42,514 bases of DNA from an uncultured Lachnospiraceae bacterium. Its GTDB lineage: Bacteria; Bacillota; Clostridia; Lachnospirales; Lachnospiraceae. The notes beneath the pieces were generated by a model that saw only the letters and a list, made by a program, of their open reading frames with translations, was not told where the DNA came from and searched no databases. The stretch covers positions 1 to 42,514 of the forward strand of contig CAJTSB010000023.1 of NCBI GenBank assembly GCA_910578825.1, in the 5' to 3' direction. Below are positions 1 to 7,406 of the stretch, one piece after another (position 1 is the stretch's first letter; each line of letters begins with the position of its first letter). A program made the position numbers and the translations under genes.

Positions 1-25
1 ATATCCGCCGCAGTGCGATAAGAGA

Positions 26-93
26 TTTTTTATTCTATAGGAAAGATACTTTCACACGTTAGTGTAACAAGGTCTTTCCTATAGAATAAAAAA
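26..93. repeat. Perfect 21-bp inverted repeat (hairpin) at the left edge
   Basis: Positions 26-46 are the exact reverse complement of 73-93. The 26-nt loop holds a further 4-bp hairpin (ACAC 54-57 with GTGT 62-65). The arm TTCTATAGGAAAGA is AT-rich. On the plus strand the hairpin runs directly into the second stem at 94-124, and the A-run 88-93 is shared between the two structures. The short segment 1-9 is also the reverse complement of 101-109, so the whole 1-109 block is nested and self-complementary. It could be the terminator or attenuator of a gene left of the window, or a small palindromic repeat. Confidence 0.6.
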
Positions 94-128
94 GACAAGG
101 GGCGGATATATCTTACCCCTTGTCTTTT
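90..128 (-). terminator. Rho-independent terminator of the chemoreceptor gene
   Basis: GACAAGGGG (94-102) pairs perfectly with CCCCTTGTC (116-124) around a 13-nt loop. Flanking A/T runs extend the stem. Read on the minus strand, the stem lies just past the chemoreceptor stop codon (137) and is followed by a T-run (complement of A88-93), the classic intrinsic terminator layout. The plus-strand side also has TTTT at 125-128, so it may work in both directions. Confidence 0.85.
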
Positions 129-136
129 GTTATGCC

Positions 137-1858
137 TTAAAATTTAAAGATATTCATATTTTCTTCCAGTTCATTTGCAACGTGTTTCATCTTTCCGGCA
201 TTGTCGGAAATGTTGGATACAATGCTGCTGACCTCGGTTACGGACACGGATGTTTCTTCGGTATTTGCTGCGTTCTGTTCTGCGATGGCGGTCAGGTTCT
301 GGACAACATCGACAACATTGATTCTGGCCTCGTCCATCTGCCTTGTCTTGTCGGCAATACGGGAAACGCCTTCAATGGAAGTGTCAATGCCGTTTTTCAC
401 CTGTGTAAAGATTTCATCAGTCTTTGCGACATGTTCGGTCTGCCGTATCATGATATCCTTTACTTCCCCCATAATCGTAACTGCTTTTTCGGAATCGGCA
501 ATTAAGGAGTTTGTGATATCTTCAATCTGATGTGCAGACTGGTTGGATTGTTCCGCCAGTTTCTGGATCTGGGAGGCAACGACTGCAAACCCTCTTCCCT
601 GTTCGCCGGCCCTTGCCGCTTCGATACTTGCATTTAAAGACAAAAGATTCGTCTCTTCCGCGATGGAGGTAATCAATGATGTGGCCTCCCGTATTTTCAT
701 AGCGGATTCGTTGGTCGTGTGCGTCTGTTTGTAAATGGTGTCAATGGAGTCTTTGGCCTGCTCATTGATTTGTTCCAGTTCAATTAACGTGGAGGAAGCC
801 TCGTCGCCGGAGGTTTTCATCTCGGTTGCATTGACAAGCAGATTTTCGACTTCGCTGGTAGTGTCTCTTACCATGTCTCCGATTAGAATAACGTTTTCGG
901 ACGCTTTTTGTGTTTCATCTGCCTGAAGGCCTGCGCCGTCGGCAACTTCAGCCACGGCTCTTTCCACCTGCTCGATGGTGGTGGCTGTCTCAGATACATT
1001 GTCATTCAGAGAATCGGATGCATTGTAAGGACCCTCGCTCTGATTTTTCAATCCGGAGACGATTTCTGCCAGTTGATGTTGCAGCGTATCAATGGCGCGG
1101 CTCATCTCTCCGGTTTCGTCTTTTCTCTTATTGAGCTGTGCCTGGACATTGTTTTCCGAGAAATCCATATGGGCGAGCTTGTTTATGACGCCGGTTATTT
1201 TGATGACAGGGCGAATCATGGCTCCTGCCACGAGATAGCCAACGATGCAACAGATAAGAATAATGAAGAAGGCGATAGCAACGCTGATCTGCATAATATT
1301 TGTGATTGGCTGCATGACTTCATCTTCATCGGCGGATATGACGAGGATAAAATCGGCAGTTTCATTTACATAGTAGGCGGCGTATTTGGTGACGCCATTG
1401 AAAGTATAATCTACGACTGTTGGCTCAATGCTCTTGTTTCCCGCCTGAATTTCCCCAACTACACCGGATACAACAGCATTTTCAACGGGCTGTCCAATTT
1501 TTGATTCTGTTGGATGGAACAGCATGGTACCATCGGAACTTACGACGTACGCATAACTGGATTCTATGCCCTGAATGCCCACGTTTCCAATCAGATGTTT
1601 CAGTAATTCTGTCTGTAAAACGTTTTCCATACCGGTTTCCGTGCCAGCCATGCTGATTCTCTCTCCGGCGGATACGGTGATGTCATGCAGATAGTTGTGG
1701 GTCAGATTCTTCATGTTATTTTTTACATTGGGAAGAATCAGTAGAAGTAGAATCAATACGACGGATACAATACATGTAATCAGCAACAGAATGATGCGTC
1801 CTTTGATAGAATGGAAGATGTTCCTTGTTTTTTCCCCGTTTTTTTCGTTTGTACTCAT
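137..1858 (-). CDS. Methyl-accepting chemotaxis protein with Cache sensor
   Basis: A 573-aa transmembrane chemoreceptor. Residues 21-43 form the first membrane helix. About 44-188 form an extracytoplasmic Cache-type sensor, with the typical run AYVVSSDGTMLFHPTESKIG near 103-122. Residues 190-212 form the second membrane helix, followed by a HAMP domain (about 213-268). The cytoplasmic signalling hairpin fills the rest, with the conserved tip NLLSLNAAIEAARAGEQGRG near 411. This tip contacts CheA and CheW, so the protein should link ligand sensing to the flagellar motor or another CheA output. The ligand cannot be told from the sequence. A GGAGG ribosome site (complement of 1865-1869) precedes the ATG. 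It is divergent from the response-regulator/alarmone-synthetase gene and stands alone, with its own terminator. Confidence 0.95.
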   Translation of the reverse strand: MSTNEKNGEKTRNIFHSIKGRIILLLITCIVSVVLILLLLILPNVKNNMKNLTHNYLHDITVSAGERISMAGTETGMENVLQTELLKHLIGNVGIQGIESSYAYVVSSDGTMLFHPTESKIGQPVENAVVSGVVGEIQAGNKSIEPTVVDYTFNGVTKYAAYYVNETADFILVISADEDEVMQPITNIMQISVAIAFFIILICCIVGYLVAGAMIRPVIKITGVINKLAHMDFSENNVQAQLNKRKDETGEMSRAIDTLQHQLAEIVSGLKNQSEGPYNASDSLNDNVSETATTIEQVERAVAEVADGAGLQADETQKASENVILIGDMVRDTTSEVENLLVNATEMKTSGDEASSTLIELEQINEQAKDSIDTIYKQTHTTNESAMKIREATSLITSIAEETNLLSLNASIEAARAGEQGRGFAVVASQIQKLAEQSNQSAHQIEDITNSLIADSEKAVTIMGEVKDIMIRQTEHVAKTDEIFTQVKNGIDTSIEGVSRIADKTRQMDEARINVVDVVQNLTAIAEQNAANTEETSVSVTEVSSIVSNISDNAGKMKHVANELEENMNIFKF

Positions 1859-2043
1859 TTTATTTACCTCCGATAGATGTCTCTGTCACTGAATAACAGA
1901 TTTTAATGCATGTGAAAAATTGTTTTGTACTTTACTATAATAACATATAAAAGTAAAATGGGGTAGCTTTTTATGAAAAATGCCATATAAAAAGTGATAA
2001 AAGAAAAAAGAGTTGTAATTTTGTACAAAAAACAGAGCATATG

Positions 2044-2052
2044 TGGTAAAAT
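2044..2052 (+). promoter_or_regulatory. Extended -10 promoter element before the REC-alarmone synthetase gene
   Basis: TGGTAAAAT (2044-2052) has the TGn extension plus a TAAAAT hexamer, about 45 nt before the chosen ATG. The only -35-like hexamer (TTGTAC) sits about 20 nt upstream, which is too far to be convincing, so the extended -10 is the main evidence. The hybrid kinase at 21520 has nearly the same extended element (TGGTAAAAT on the minus strand). Confidence 0.45.
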
Positions 2053-2097
2053 GAACAGAGATCGTTGGAACAGGCAAGACAAAGGAAGTTGATAGAA

Positions 2098-3192
2098 ATG
2101 CAAAGGATACTGGTAGTAGACGATGTGGAGGTAAACCGCGAATTACTGCGAAATATGCTGGAAAAGGATTATATTGTTGAACTGGCGGAAGATGGCGTGC
2201 AGGCAATCCATAGCCTTGCAAAACATTGCGAGAAGATTGCGGCAGTCCTGTTGGATTTACAGATGCCGGGAATGAATGGATTTGCCGTGATGGAGGAGAT
2301 GTGCCTCAGGGGTTGGATGAGTAGAATTCCTGTTTTGGTTATCAGTGGGGAATATGCGGTAGAAGTAGAAAACCGGTGTTTTGAGCTGGGCGTCTGTGAT
2401 TTTATCCATAAACCTTTTGAGGACTCGATTGTCCGCAACAGGATTCGAAATACATTGGAGTTATTTTCCAGGAGGAATCAGCTGGAGCGTAAAATAAAAG
2501 AGCAGGAAGAGATTATCCGTATTCAGTCGGAAAAGCTGCGGGAGGAGCGTTCTTTTAACCGACTTATGATGGAATATCGTTCAGCCATCAAGGAAGTGGA
2601 GACGAAACTGCAGGTGTTAAATGAGGAATTTTCTCAGGAATATAACCGAAATCCGTTTGAATACATAAAGAGCAGACTCAAAACTTCCGACAGTATTTTT
2701 GAGAAACTGAGACGGAAAGGATACCCGCTTACGCTGGAGGCGATAAAGGAAAATCTGACCGATGTGGCTGGCGTACGTGTGATTTGTTCGTTCCCGGATG
2801 ATATTTATCGTCTGGCTGATTTACTGACCCAGCAGGACGATATCATTTTGATTGAGGCGAAAGATTACATAGAACATCCGAAGGCCAACGGTTATCGGAG
2901 CCTTCATTATATATTGGGTGTTCCGATTTTTCTGTCGCATGAGAAAAAATATATGAGTGTGGAAGTGCAGTTTCGGACGATTGCCATGGATTTCTGGGCG
3001 AGCCTGGAACATAAGCTGCGATACAAAAAGAACTGGGATCGGGCAGATGCGGATGAGATTGTGGCACAGCTCAAATCCTGTGCGGATTCGATCGAAGATC
3101 TGGATTACCAGATGCAGACCATCCGGGATAAGATTGACCGCTGTTCGCAGGGATTAAGGAAGGAGAATGATAAATATGAAAATCAGGAATAA
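2098..3192 (+). CDS. Response-regulator receiver fused to a small alarmone synthetase (ppGpp synthetase domain)
   Basis: A 364-aa fusion. Residues 1-120 are a complete receiver: acidic pair D8/D9, phosphoacceptor D53 in LLDLQMPGMNG, S83 and K105. About 125-190 look like coiled coil. Residues 190-310 are a RelA/SpoT synthetase domain of the RelQ/RelP type: SRLKTSDSIFEKLRRKG (from 192), TDVAGVRVICS (D222, R227), HPKANGYRSLHY (262-271) and VEVQFRTIAMDFWASLEHKL with the likely catalytic E289. No HD hydrolase, TGS or ACT domain is present, so it should make but not degrade (p)ppGpp from ATP and GTP/GDP. Phosphorylation of the receiver presumably controls synthesis; that part is inference. The longest frame starts at TTG 2065, but ATG 2098 has an AAAGGAAG site at 2081-2088 and starts exactly at the receiver. 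It overlaps the next gene by 17 nt. Confidence 0.9.
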   Translation: MQRILVVDDVEVNRELLRNMLEKDYIVELAEDGVQAIHSLAKHCEKIAAVLLDLQMPGMNGFAVMEEMCLRGWMSRIPVLVISGEYAVEVENRCFELGVCDFIHKPFEDSIVRNRIRNTLELFSRRNQLERKIKEQEEIIRIQSEKLREERSFNRLMMEYRSAIKEVETKLQVLNEEFSQEYNRNPFEYIKSRLKTSDSIFEKLRRKGYPLTLEAIKENLTDVAGVRVICSFPDDIYRLADLLTQQDDIILIEAKDYIEHPKANGYRSLHYILGVPIFLSHEKKYMSVEVQFRTIAMDFWASLEHKLRYKKNWDRADADEIVAQLKSCADSIEDLDYQMQTIRDKIDRCSQGLRKENDKYENQE

Positions 3193-3814
3193 AAAATTAT
3201 ATGGTTTGCTGGCTGCGGGATTGTGTTGTTTAACTGTAATCAGCGGCTGCGGAGAAGAAAAGAAGGTTACTGAAGAAAACGCTCAGTCTGAAACCGCTCC
3301 GGTTCAGGAGTCTTCGGAATCGGAAGAGCAGCAGACTGAGCCTGTAGCAGATGAGGGCAATATCGGCGAGTTTTCGATGCAGGACATCACCGGGGAATCG
3401 TATACGCAGGAAATGTTCGCGGATTACGACCTTACGATGGTAAATATATTTGCGACCTGGTGTTCCCCGTGCGTAGGAGAAATCCCTGATTTGCAGAAAC
3501 TGTGGGAAGAGATGGAAAGCAAAGGGGTAAACGTCGTGGGTATTGTTCTGGACGCCATCGATATTGACGGAAATCCGAATAAGGAAACGATAGAGACGGC
3601 TAAGGTTCTGGCGGATTACACCGGAGCAGAGTATCCGTTCCTGATTCCGGACGAGGGTTATCTAAACGGCAGGCTTTCCGAAGTCAGCGCTGTACCGGAA
3701 ACGTTTTTCGTGGACAGCGAAGGAAAGATTGTGGGTCAGACATATACCGGCAGCCGTTCCCTGGAGGAGTGGAAACAAATCGTAGAGATGGAGTTAAAAG
3801 GAGGGGCGCAATGA
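3176..3814 (+). CDS. Lipoprotein thiol-disulfide oxidoreductase, TlpA/ResA-like
   Basis: A 212-aa extracytoplasmic thioredoxin. A basic start and hydrophobic helix lead to the lipobox VISG|C25, so it should be anchored to the outer face of the membrane as a lipoprotein. An acidic, Glu/Ser-rich linker (26-62) follows. The thioredoxin fold has active site W95-C96-S-P-C99 and a typical cis-proline segment AVPETFFVD. It probably reduces or oxidises thiols of exported proteins. ATG 3176 was chosen over ATG 3167 because AGGAAGGAG (3157-3165) is only 1 nt from the latter. The stop overlaps the next start (ATGA at 3811-3814), and the two following genes form a tight redox module with it, which suggests electrons cross the membrane to this protein. 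Confidence 0.9.
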   Translation: MKIRNKKLYGLLAAGLCCLTVISGCGEEKKVTEENAQSETAPVQESSESEEQQTEPVADEGNIGEFSMQDITGESYTQEMFADYDLTMVNIFATWCSPCVGEIPDLQKLWEEMESKGVNVVGIVLDAIDIDGNPNKETIETAKVLADYTGAEYPFLIPDEGYLNGRLSEVSAVPETFFVDSEGKIVGQTYTGSRSLEEWKQIVEMELKGGAQ

Positions 3815-3960
3815 GGAATATCATGCATACTCCGGCGAGCGGTGTTTTTCTGGCGATTGTCGGTCTTGTTCTGATGGGATTTGGCATTTATCGCGGAGAG
3901 ATGTCCGTTGTTCTTGGCAAAGCAATCAATATCTGTATGGAGTGTATTGGAATTGGATAA
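3811..3960 (+). CDS. Small CXXC-motif membrane peptide (CD1871A-like)
   Basis: A 49-aa protein with one hydrophobic helix (about 11-27) and a C-terminal N-I-C-M-E-C-I-G-I-G segment, giving a CXXC pair at C42/C45. The wording GIYRGE...VLxKAxxICxECIGIG matches my memory of the clostridial CD1871A family of CXXC proteins, which travels with 4Fe-4S membrane proteins; this was not checked. It starts at the ATGA overlap with the TlpA gene, behind a strong AAAAGGAGGGG site. Its likely role is as a redox-active or metal-binding partner between TlpA and the ferredoxin-type protein. It would be missed by a length cutoff, but its coupling to both neighbours makes it clearly real. Confidence 0.85.
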   Translation: MRNIMHTPASGVFLAIVGLVLMGFGIYRGEMSVVLGKAINICMECIGIG

Positions 3961-4792
3961 TAAGAAAAAAACAAAGGAATGGAAACGCCATGGGATACAG
4001 GTGTTGTGGGCGTTTCTTACCAACAGTTATCTGCTGGGATTTGCCCAGGGAAAAATTTATCGGGGAAAATTAAAGAATCTCTGTGTCCCGGGACTTAATT
4101 GTTATTCCTGTCCGGGAGCTGTGGGTTCCTGCCCCATCGGGGCGATGCAGGCGGTCATCGGGAGCTGGAATTTCAAGTTTGCATTTTATGTAGCGGGATT
4201 TCTGATGTTCGTGGGCGCGTTGCTGGGGCGGTTTGTCTGCGGCTGGCTGTGCCCGTTCGGACTGATCCAGGATTTGTTGCATAAAATCCCGTTTTTGCGA
4301 AAAATAGACACATTTAAGGGAGATAAATTTTTGCGGAAATTAAAGTATCTTATCCTGCTTGTGTTCGTGATACTTCTGCCGATGTTTGTGGTGGATATTC
4401 TGGGGCAGGGCGCGCCTTATTTCTGCAAGCTGATCTGCCCGGCAGGCACGCTGGAAGGAGGAATTCCGCTGGTGCTTTCGAATCCGTCCATGCAAAGCGC
4501 AATCGGGTGGCTGTATGCATGGAAGAATGTGCTGCTTGTGCTTACAATTATTTTGTCCCTGCTTATTTATCGTCCGTTTTGCAAATACATATGTCCGTTG
4601 GGGGCTGTCTATTCCGTATTTAATCCCATCTCTGTATTCCGCTATCGGGTGGATACAGAAAAATGCACGGACTGCGGCGCCTGTGCAAAGGTCTGCAAGA
4701 TGCAGGTAAATCCTGCGAAAACCCCCAACCATCCGGAATGTATTCGCTGCGGAGCATGTAAAAAATCCTGTCCGGCGAAGGCGATTCACTAA
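3953..4792 (+). CDS. NapH/CcoG-like membrane 4Fe-4S protein
   Basis: About 279 aa. It carries several hydrophobic helices and repeated Cys clusters: CYSCPGAVGSCPIGA near the start, then CGWLCPFG, CKLICPAG and CKYICPLG, and finally a two-cluster ferredoxin end (CTDCGACAKVCK and CIRCGACKKSCP). This is the pattern of NapH-type polyferredoxin membrane proteins that carry electrons across or into the membrane. No ATG is well placed. TTG 3953 follows GGAG (3939-3942) by 10 nt and overlaps the previous gene by 8 nt; TTG 3947 and the far-upstream ATG 3881 are alternatives. With the TlpA lipoprotein and the CXXC peptide, it probably delivers reducing power to extracytoplasmic thiols (inference from operon order). 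Confidence 0.85.
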   Translation: MDNKKKTKEWKRHGIQVLWAFLTNSYLLGFAQGKIYRGKLKNLCVPGLNCYSCPGAVGSCPIGAMQAVIGSWNFKFAFYVAGFLMFVGALLGRFVCGWLCPFGLIQDLLHKIPFLRKIDTFKGDKFLRKLKYLILLVFVILLPMFVVDILGQGAPYFCKLICPAGTLEGGIPLVLSNPSMQSAIGWLYAWKNVLLVLTIILSLLIYRPFCKYICPLGAVYSVFNPISVFRYRVDTEKCTDCGACAKVCKMQVNPAKTPNHPECIRCGACKKSCPAKAIH

Positions 4793-4797
4793 TGAAC

Positions 4798-4827
4798 TTG
4801 ACAGTAAATCGTGGTTTATATTATAGT
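4798..4827 (+). promoter_or_regulatory. Sigma-A promoter of trpS
   Basis: TTGACA (4798-4803), 18 nt, TATAGT (4822-4827). The leader to the ATG is only about 50 nt, too short for a T-box riboswitch, so tRNA-Trp sensing is not visible here. Confidence 0.75.
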
Positions 4828-4883
4828 GTAAAGAGCAGTTGATAGAGATATCAGGAAATAAAATAAAACAGTGAGGATAGATT

Positions 4884-5969
4884 ATGAGCAAAATCATTTT
4901 GACAGGTGACAGACCTACAGGGAGACTTCATGTAGGGCATTACGTAGGATCGCTGAGACGCAGGGTGGAACTGCAGAATTCAGGTGAGTATGACAAAATA
5001 TTTATTATGATTGCAGATGCGCAGGCGTTGACTGACAATGCGGATAATCCGGAAAAAGTGCGTCAGAACGTGGTGGAGGTGGCGTTGGATTATATGGCTT
5101 GCGGTCTGGATCCGGCGAAGTCCACCTTATTTATACAGTCTCAGATTCCGGAGTTGTGTGAACTGTCCTTTTACTATATGAATCTTGTAACGGTCTCGCG
5201 TTTGCAGCGGAATCCGACTGTGAAAGCTGAGATTCAGATGCGCAATTTCGAGGCAAGCATTCCGGTTGGTTTTTTCACCTACCCGATCAGCCAGGCGGCA
5301 GATATCACGGCGTTTCAGGCGACTACGGTTCCGGTAGGCGAGGATCAGATGCCGATGCTGGAACAGACGAGGGAGATTGTACACAAGTTCAATGCGGTGT
5401 ACGGAGAGACTTTGACGGAGCCGCAGATTTTACTTCCGGATAATCAGGCGTGTATGCGTCTGCCCGGTATTGACGGCAAGGCGAAGATGAGCAAGTCTCT
5501 GGGGAACTGTATTTATCTGTCGGAAGAGGCGGATGAGATTAAGAAAAAGGTCATGAGCATGTTCACCGATCCCAATCATCTGAGGATAGAGGATCCGGGT
5601 TCTCTGGAAGGAAATACGGTATTTACGTATCTGGATGCATTTTGCAGGGAGGAACATTTTGAGCGTTACCTGCCGGATTATGCCAATCTGGATGAACTCA
5701 AGGCGCATTACCAGCGCGGCGGTCTTGGAGACGTGAAAGTCAAGAAATTCCTCAACAATGTGCTGCAGGAAGAATTGGAGCCCATACGCAGCCGCAGGCA
5801 GGAACTGCAAAAAGACATTCCATATATATATGAGGTATTGAAGAAGGGAAGCGATGAGGCAAGGAGCGTGGCGGCGCAGACTTTGGAAGATGTGCGGGCT
5901 GCCATGAAGATTAATTATTTTGCGGATGAAGAATTGATAAAGGAACAGTCGGAAAAATTCAAAGGTTAA
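4884..5969 (+). CDS. trpS: Tryptophanyl-tRNA synthetase
   Basis: A 361-aa class I aminoacyl-tRNA synthetase that charges tRNA-Trp in the cytoplasm. The HIGH-type motif is H16-V-G-H19 in TGRLHVGHYVG and the KMSKS loop is at 201-205 (KAKMSKSLGNC). The tryptophan-pocket region GEDQMPMLEQTREI is conserved. It is slightly longer than the usual 330-340 aa, within the normal range for clostridial enzymes. A GTGAGG ribosome site lies 7 nt before the ATG. The gene has its own promoter and terminator, so it is monocistronic. No second copy or antibiotic-resistance feature is evident. Confidence 0.97.
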   Translation: MSKIILTGDRPTGRLHVGHYVGSLRRRVELQNSGEYDKIFIMIADAQALTDNADNPEKVRQNVVEVALDYMACGLDPAKSTLFIQSQIPELCELSFYYMNLVTVSRLQRNPTVKAEIQMRNFEASIPVGFFTYPISQAADITAFQATTVPVGEDQMPMLEQTREIVHKFNAVYGETLTEPQILLPDNQACMRLPGIDGKAKMSKSLGNCIYLSEEADEIKKKVMSMFTDPNHLRIEDPGSLEGNTVFTYLDAFCREEHFERYLPDYANLDELKAHYQRGGLGDVKVKKFLNNVLQEELEPIRSRRQELQKDIPYIYEVLKKGSDEARSVAAQTLEDVRAAMKINYFADEELIKEQSEKFKG

Positions 5970-5976
5970 ACGAAGG

Positions 5977-6010
5977 GCCCGGAAGGAGAAATGTACTCAT
6001 CCGGGCTTTT
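5977..6010 (+). terminator. Rho-independent terminator after trpS
   Basis: GCCCGGA (5977-5983) pairs with TCCGGGC (6000-6006) around a 16-nt loop and is followed at once by TTTT. It ends transcription 8 nt after the trpS stop codon. Confidence 0.85.
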
Positions 6011-6075
6011 ATATGGCGTTGGTTTCAGATATGGATAAACTGTTACTTTTGCCTCCTGGAACTGTGAAACGCGGA

Positions 6076-6104
6076 TTGCTATTTCTGGAAGAATGTGCTA
6101 TCAT
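6076..6104 (+). promoter_or_regulatory. Promoter of the PocR/EAL operon
   Basis: TTGCTA (6076-6081), 17 nt, TATCAT (6099-6104), with start of transcription expected near 6111. The ribosome site GGAGGG (6121-6126) follows 8 nt before the ATG at 6135. Confidence 0.6.
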
Positions 6105-6134
6105 TAATGACACAGCTTGTGGAGGGTGTGGAAT

Positions 6135-7406
6135 ATGGAGAAGGTACATTTATTAGAACTGATTGACGTCGATATTCTGCAGAAAATACAGGATGGATTT
6201 TCTGAATATACAGGAATGGCGGCGTTGATTACGGATGCGGATGGGGCTCCGCTGACGAAGGGGAGCGGTTTTACGGTTTTCTGCAAGGAGTTGGTGAGAA
6301 AATCAGAAATGGGTAACAGAAGATGCGAGGCGTGTGACAGGGATGGAGCGCTCAAGGCCTTGCGCAAAGGGGAGATTTCTGTTTATCGATGCCATGCGGG
6401 GCTTACGGATTATGCGGCTCCTATCATGGTGAAAGACAAAATATTAGGCAGCTTTGTCGGGGGACAGGTTCGGACTGAGGATCCAGACATGGAGGAAATG
6501 CGCGCAAAGGCGCAGGAATTGAATTTAGACCCGGAACAATATATTGAGGCGATTCAGAAGACCAATATGCTTAAAAGGGAGGACGTGGAGAAAGCGGCGG
6601 TCTTTCTTTCCAGAATTTCAGAAGCATTGTCTGCCATAGCCTATCATAGTTTTCTCAGGATACAGGAGAGCAGGCAGGCGGAGCGGGCAGCCCGTTCTCA
6701 GTCAGATTTCGTCATGAATCTCAGCCTTCATATGAAACAGAATATGGAAGAATGGATGGAACATGCCGGAGATTTGATTGAACAGGTGGACATGCCTGCT
6801 GCCGATAATATGCGGACGCTGCTCAAGCAAGGGACAGAGGTATATTCTATGGTGGAAGATGCAGTAGAATATATAAAAATGTCTGAGGGAAAGGTGGAAT
6901 TGAGTGAGAGTAATTACCGGATTCGTATATTGCTCGAGGAAATTGTTGAAAATGTAATCAACCATTACGGGGATAATAATAAAGAAATTGAGATTTTAGT
7001 GGAACAAGATGTTCCGGAATTCATGCTCGGTGACGCCGGGCGAATCGGTCAGATATTAAATAAATTGTTATTTAACTGTATAAGCGGCTCAAATGGAGGC
7101 AGGTTAACGATTCGGGCGATGAGCAGGAACGTTTCTTATGCAGTGATGTTACAAATTTCCATCGAGGATTCTGTTATGGAATTGACAGAGGAGCAGGTGG
7201 AAAGAATAAGACAATACATAGCCAATGGCAGCATACAGGAGAAGGAATGGGAAGGGAAGCCGGAGATGGAGCTTGCGATTGTGAATTTTCTTATTCAGCA
7301 GATGTCGGGCGAGTTTGAAGTAAGCACAAAAACAGATGGAGGAACAATATTAACCATAAGTTTACCGCAGCTTGAGGTTAAAGGGGGAACGGCTCATGGC
7401 GTTTGA
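6135..7406 (+). CDS. PocR ligand-sensing domain joined to a degenerate histidine kinase
   Basis: A 423-aa cytoplasmic protein. Residues about 8-170 match a PocR sensory domain, with cysteines C50, C64, C67 and C86 (NRRCEACDRDG, YRCHAGLTDYAAPI). Residues 185-412 have the shape of a HisKA plus HATPase kinase but have lost key residues. Where active kinases have N-M-S-H-E, this protein has N195-L-S-L198-H199, so the phosphoacceptor is Leu with a His one place later. The G1 box D-x-G-x-G reads D345-S-V-M-E. The glycine-rich G2 loop reads P-E-M-E-L. N314 of the N box remains. It is probably a pseudokinase that passes a ligand signal by contact. It overlaps the EAL gene by 11 nt, so that protein is the likely partner. 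ATG 6135 was chosen over TTG 6117 on the ribosome site. Confidence 0.85.
   Translation: MEKVHLLELIDVDILQKIQDGFSEYTGMAALITDADGAPLTKGSGFTVFCKELVRKSEMGNRRCEACDRDGALKALRKGEISVYRCHAGLTDYAAPIMVKDKILGSFVGGQVRTEDPDMEEMRAKAQELNLDPEQYIEAIQKTNMLKREDVEKAAVFLSRISEALSAIAYHSFLRIQESRQAERAARSQSDFVMNLSLHMKQNMEEWMEHAGDLIEQVDMPAADNMRTLLKQGTEVYSMVEDAVEYIKMSEGKVELSESNYRIRILLEEIVENVINHYGDNNKEIEILVEQDVPEFMLGDAGRIGQILNKLLFNCISGSNGGRLTIRAMSRNVSYAVMLQISIEDSVMELTEEQVERIRQYIANGSIQEKEWEGKPEMELAIVNFLIQQMSGEFEVSTKTDGGTILTISLPQLEVKGGTAHGV

Noticed and set aside
2065..2097. Upstream TTG start for the receiver-alarmone synthetase
   Set aside because: It has no ribosome site and adds residues before the receiver's first strand. 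ATG 2098 has a good site.
4793..4883. T-box riboswitch before trpS
   Set aside because: The leader is about 50 nt and lacks a T-box core or terminator/antiterminator stems.
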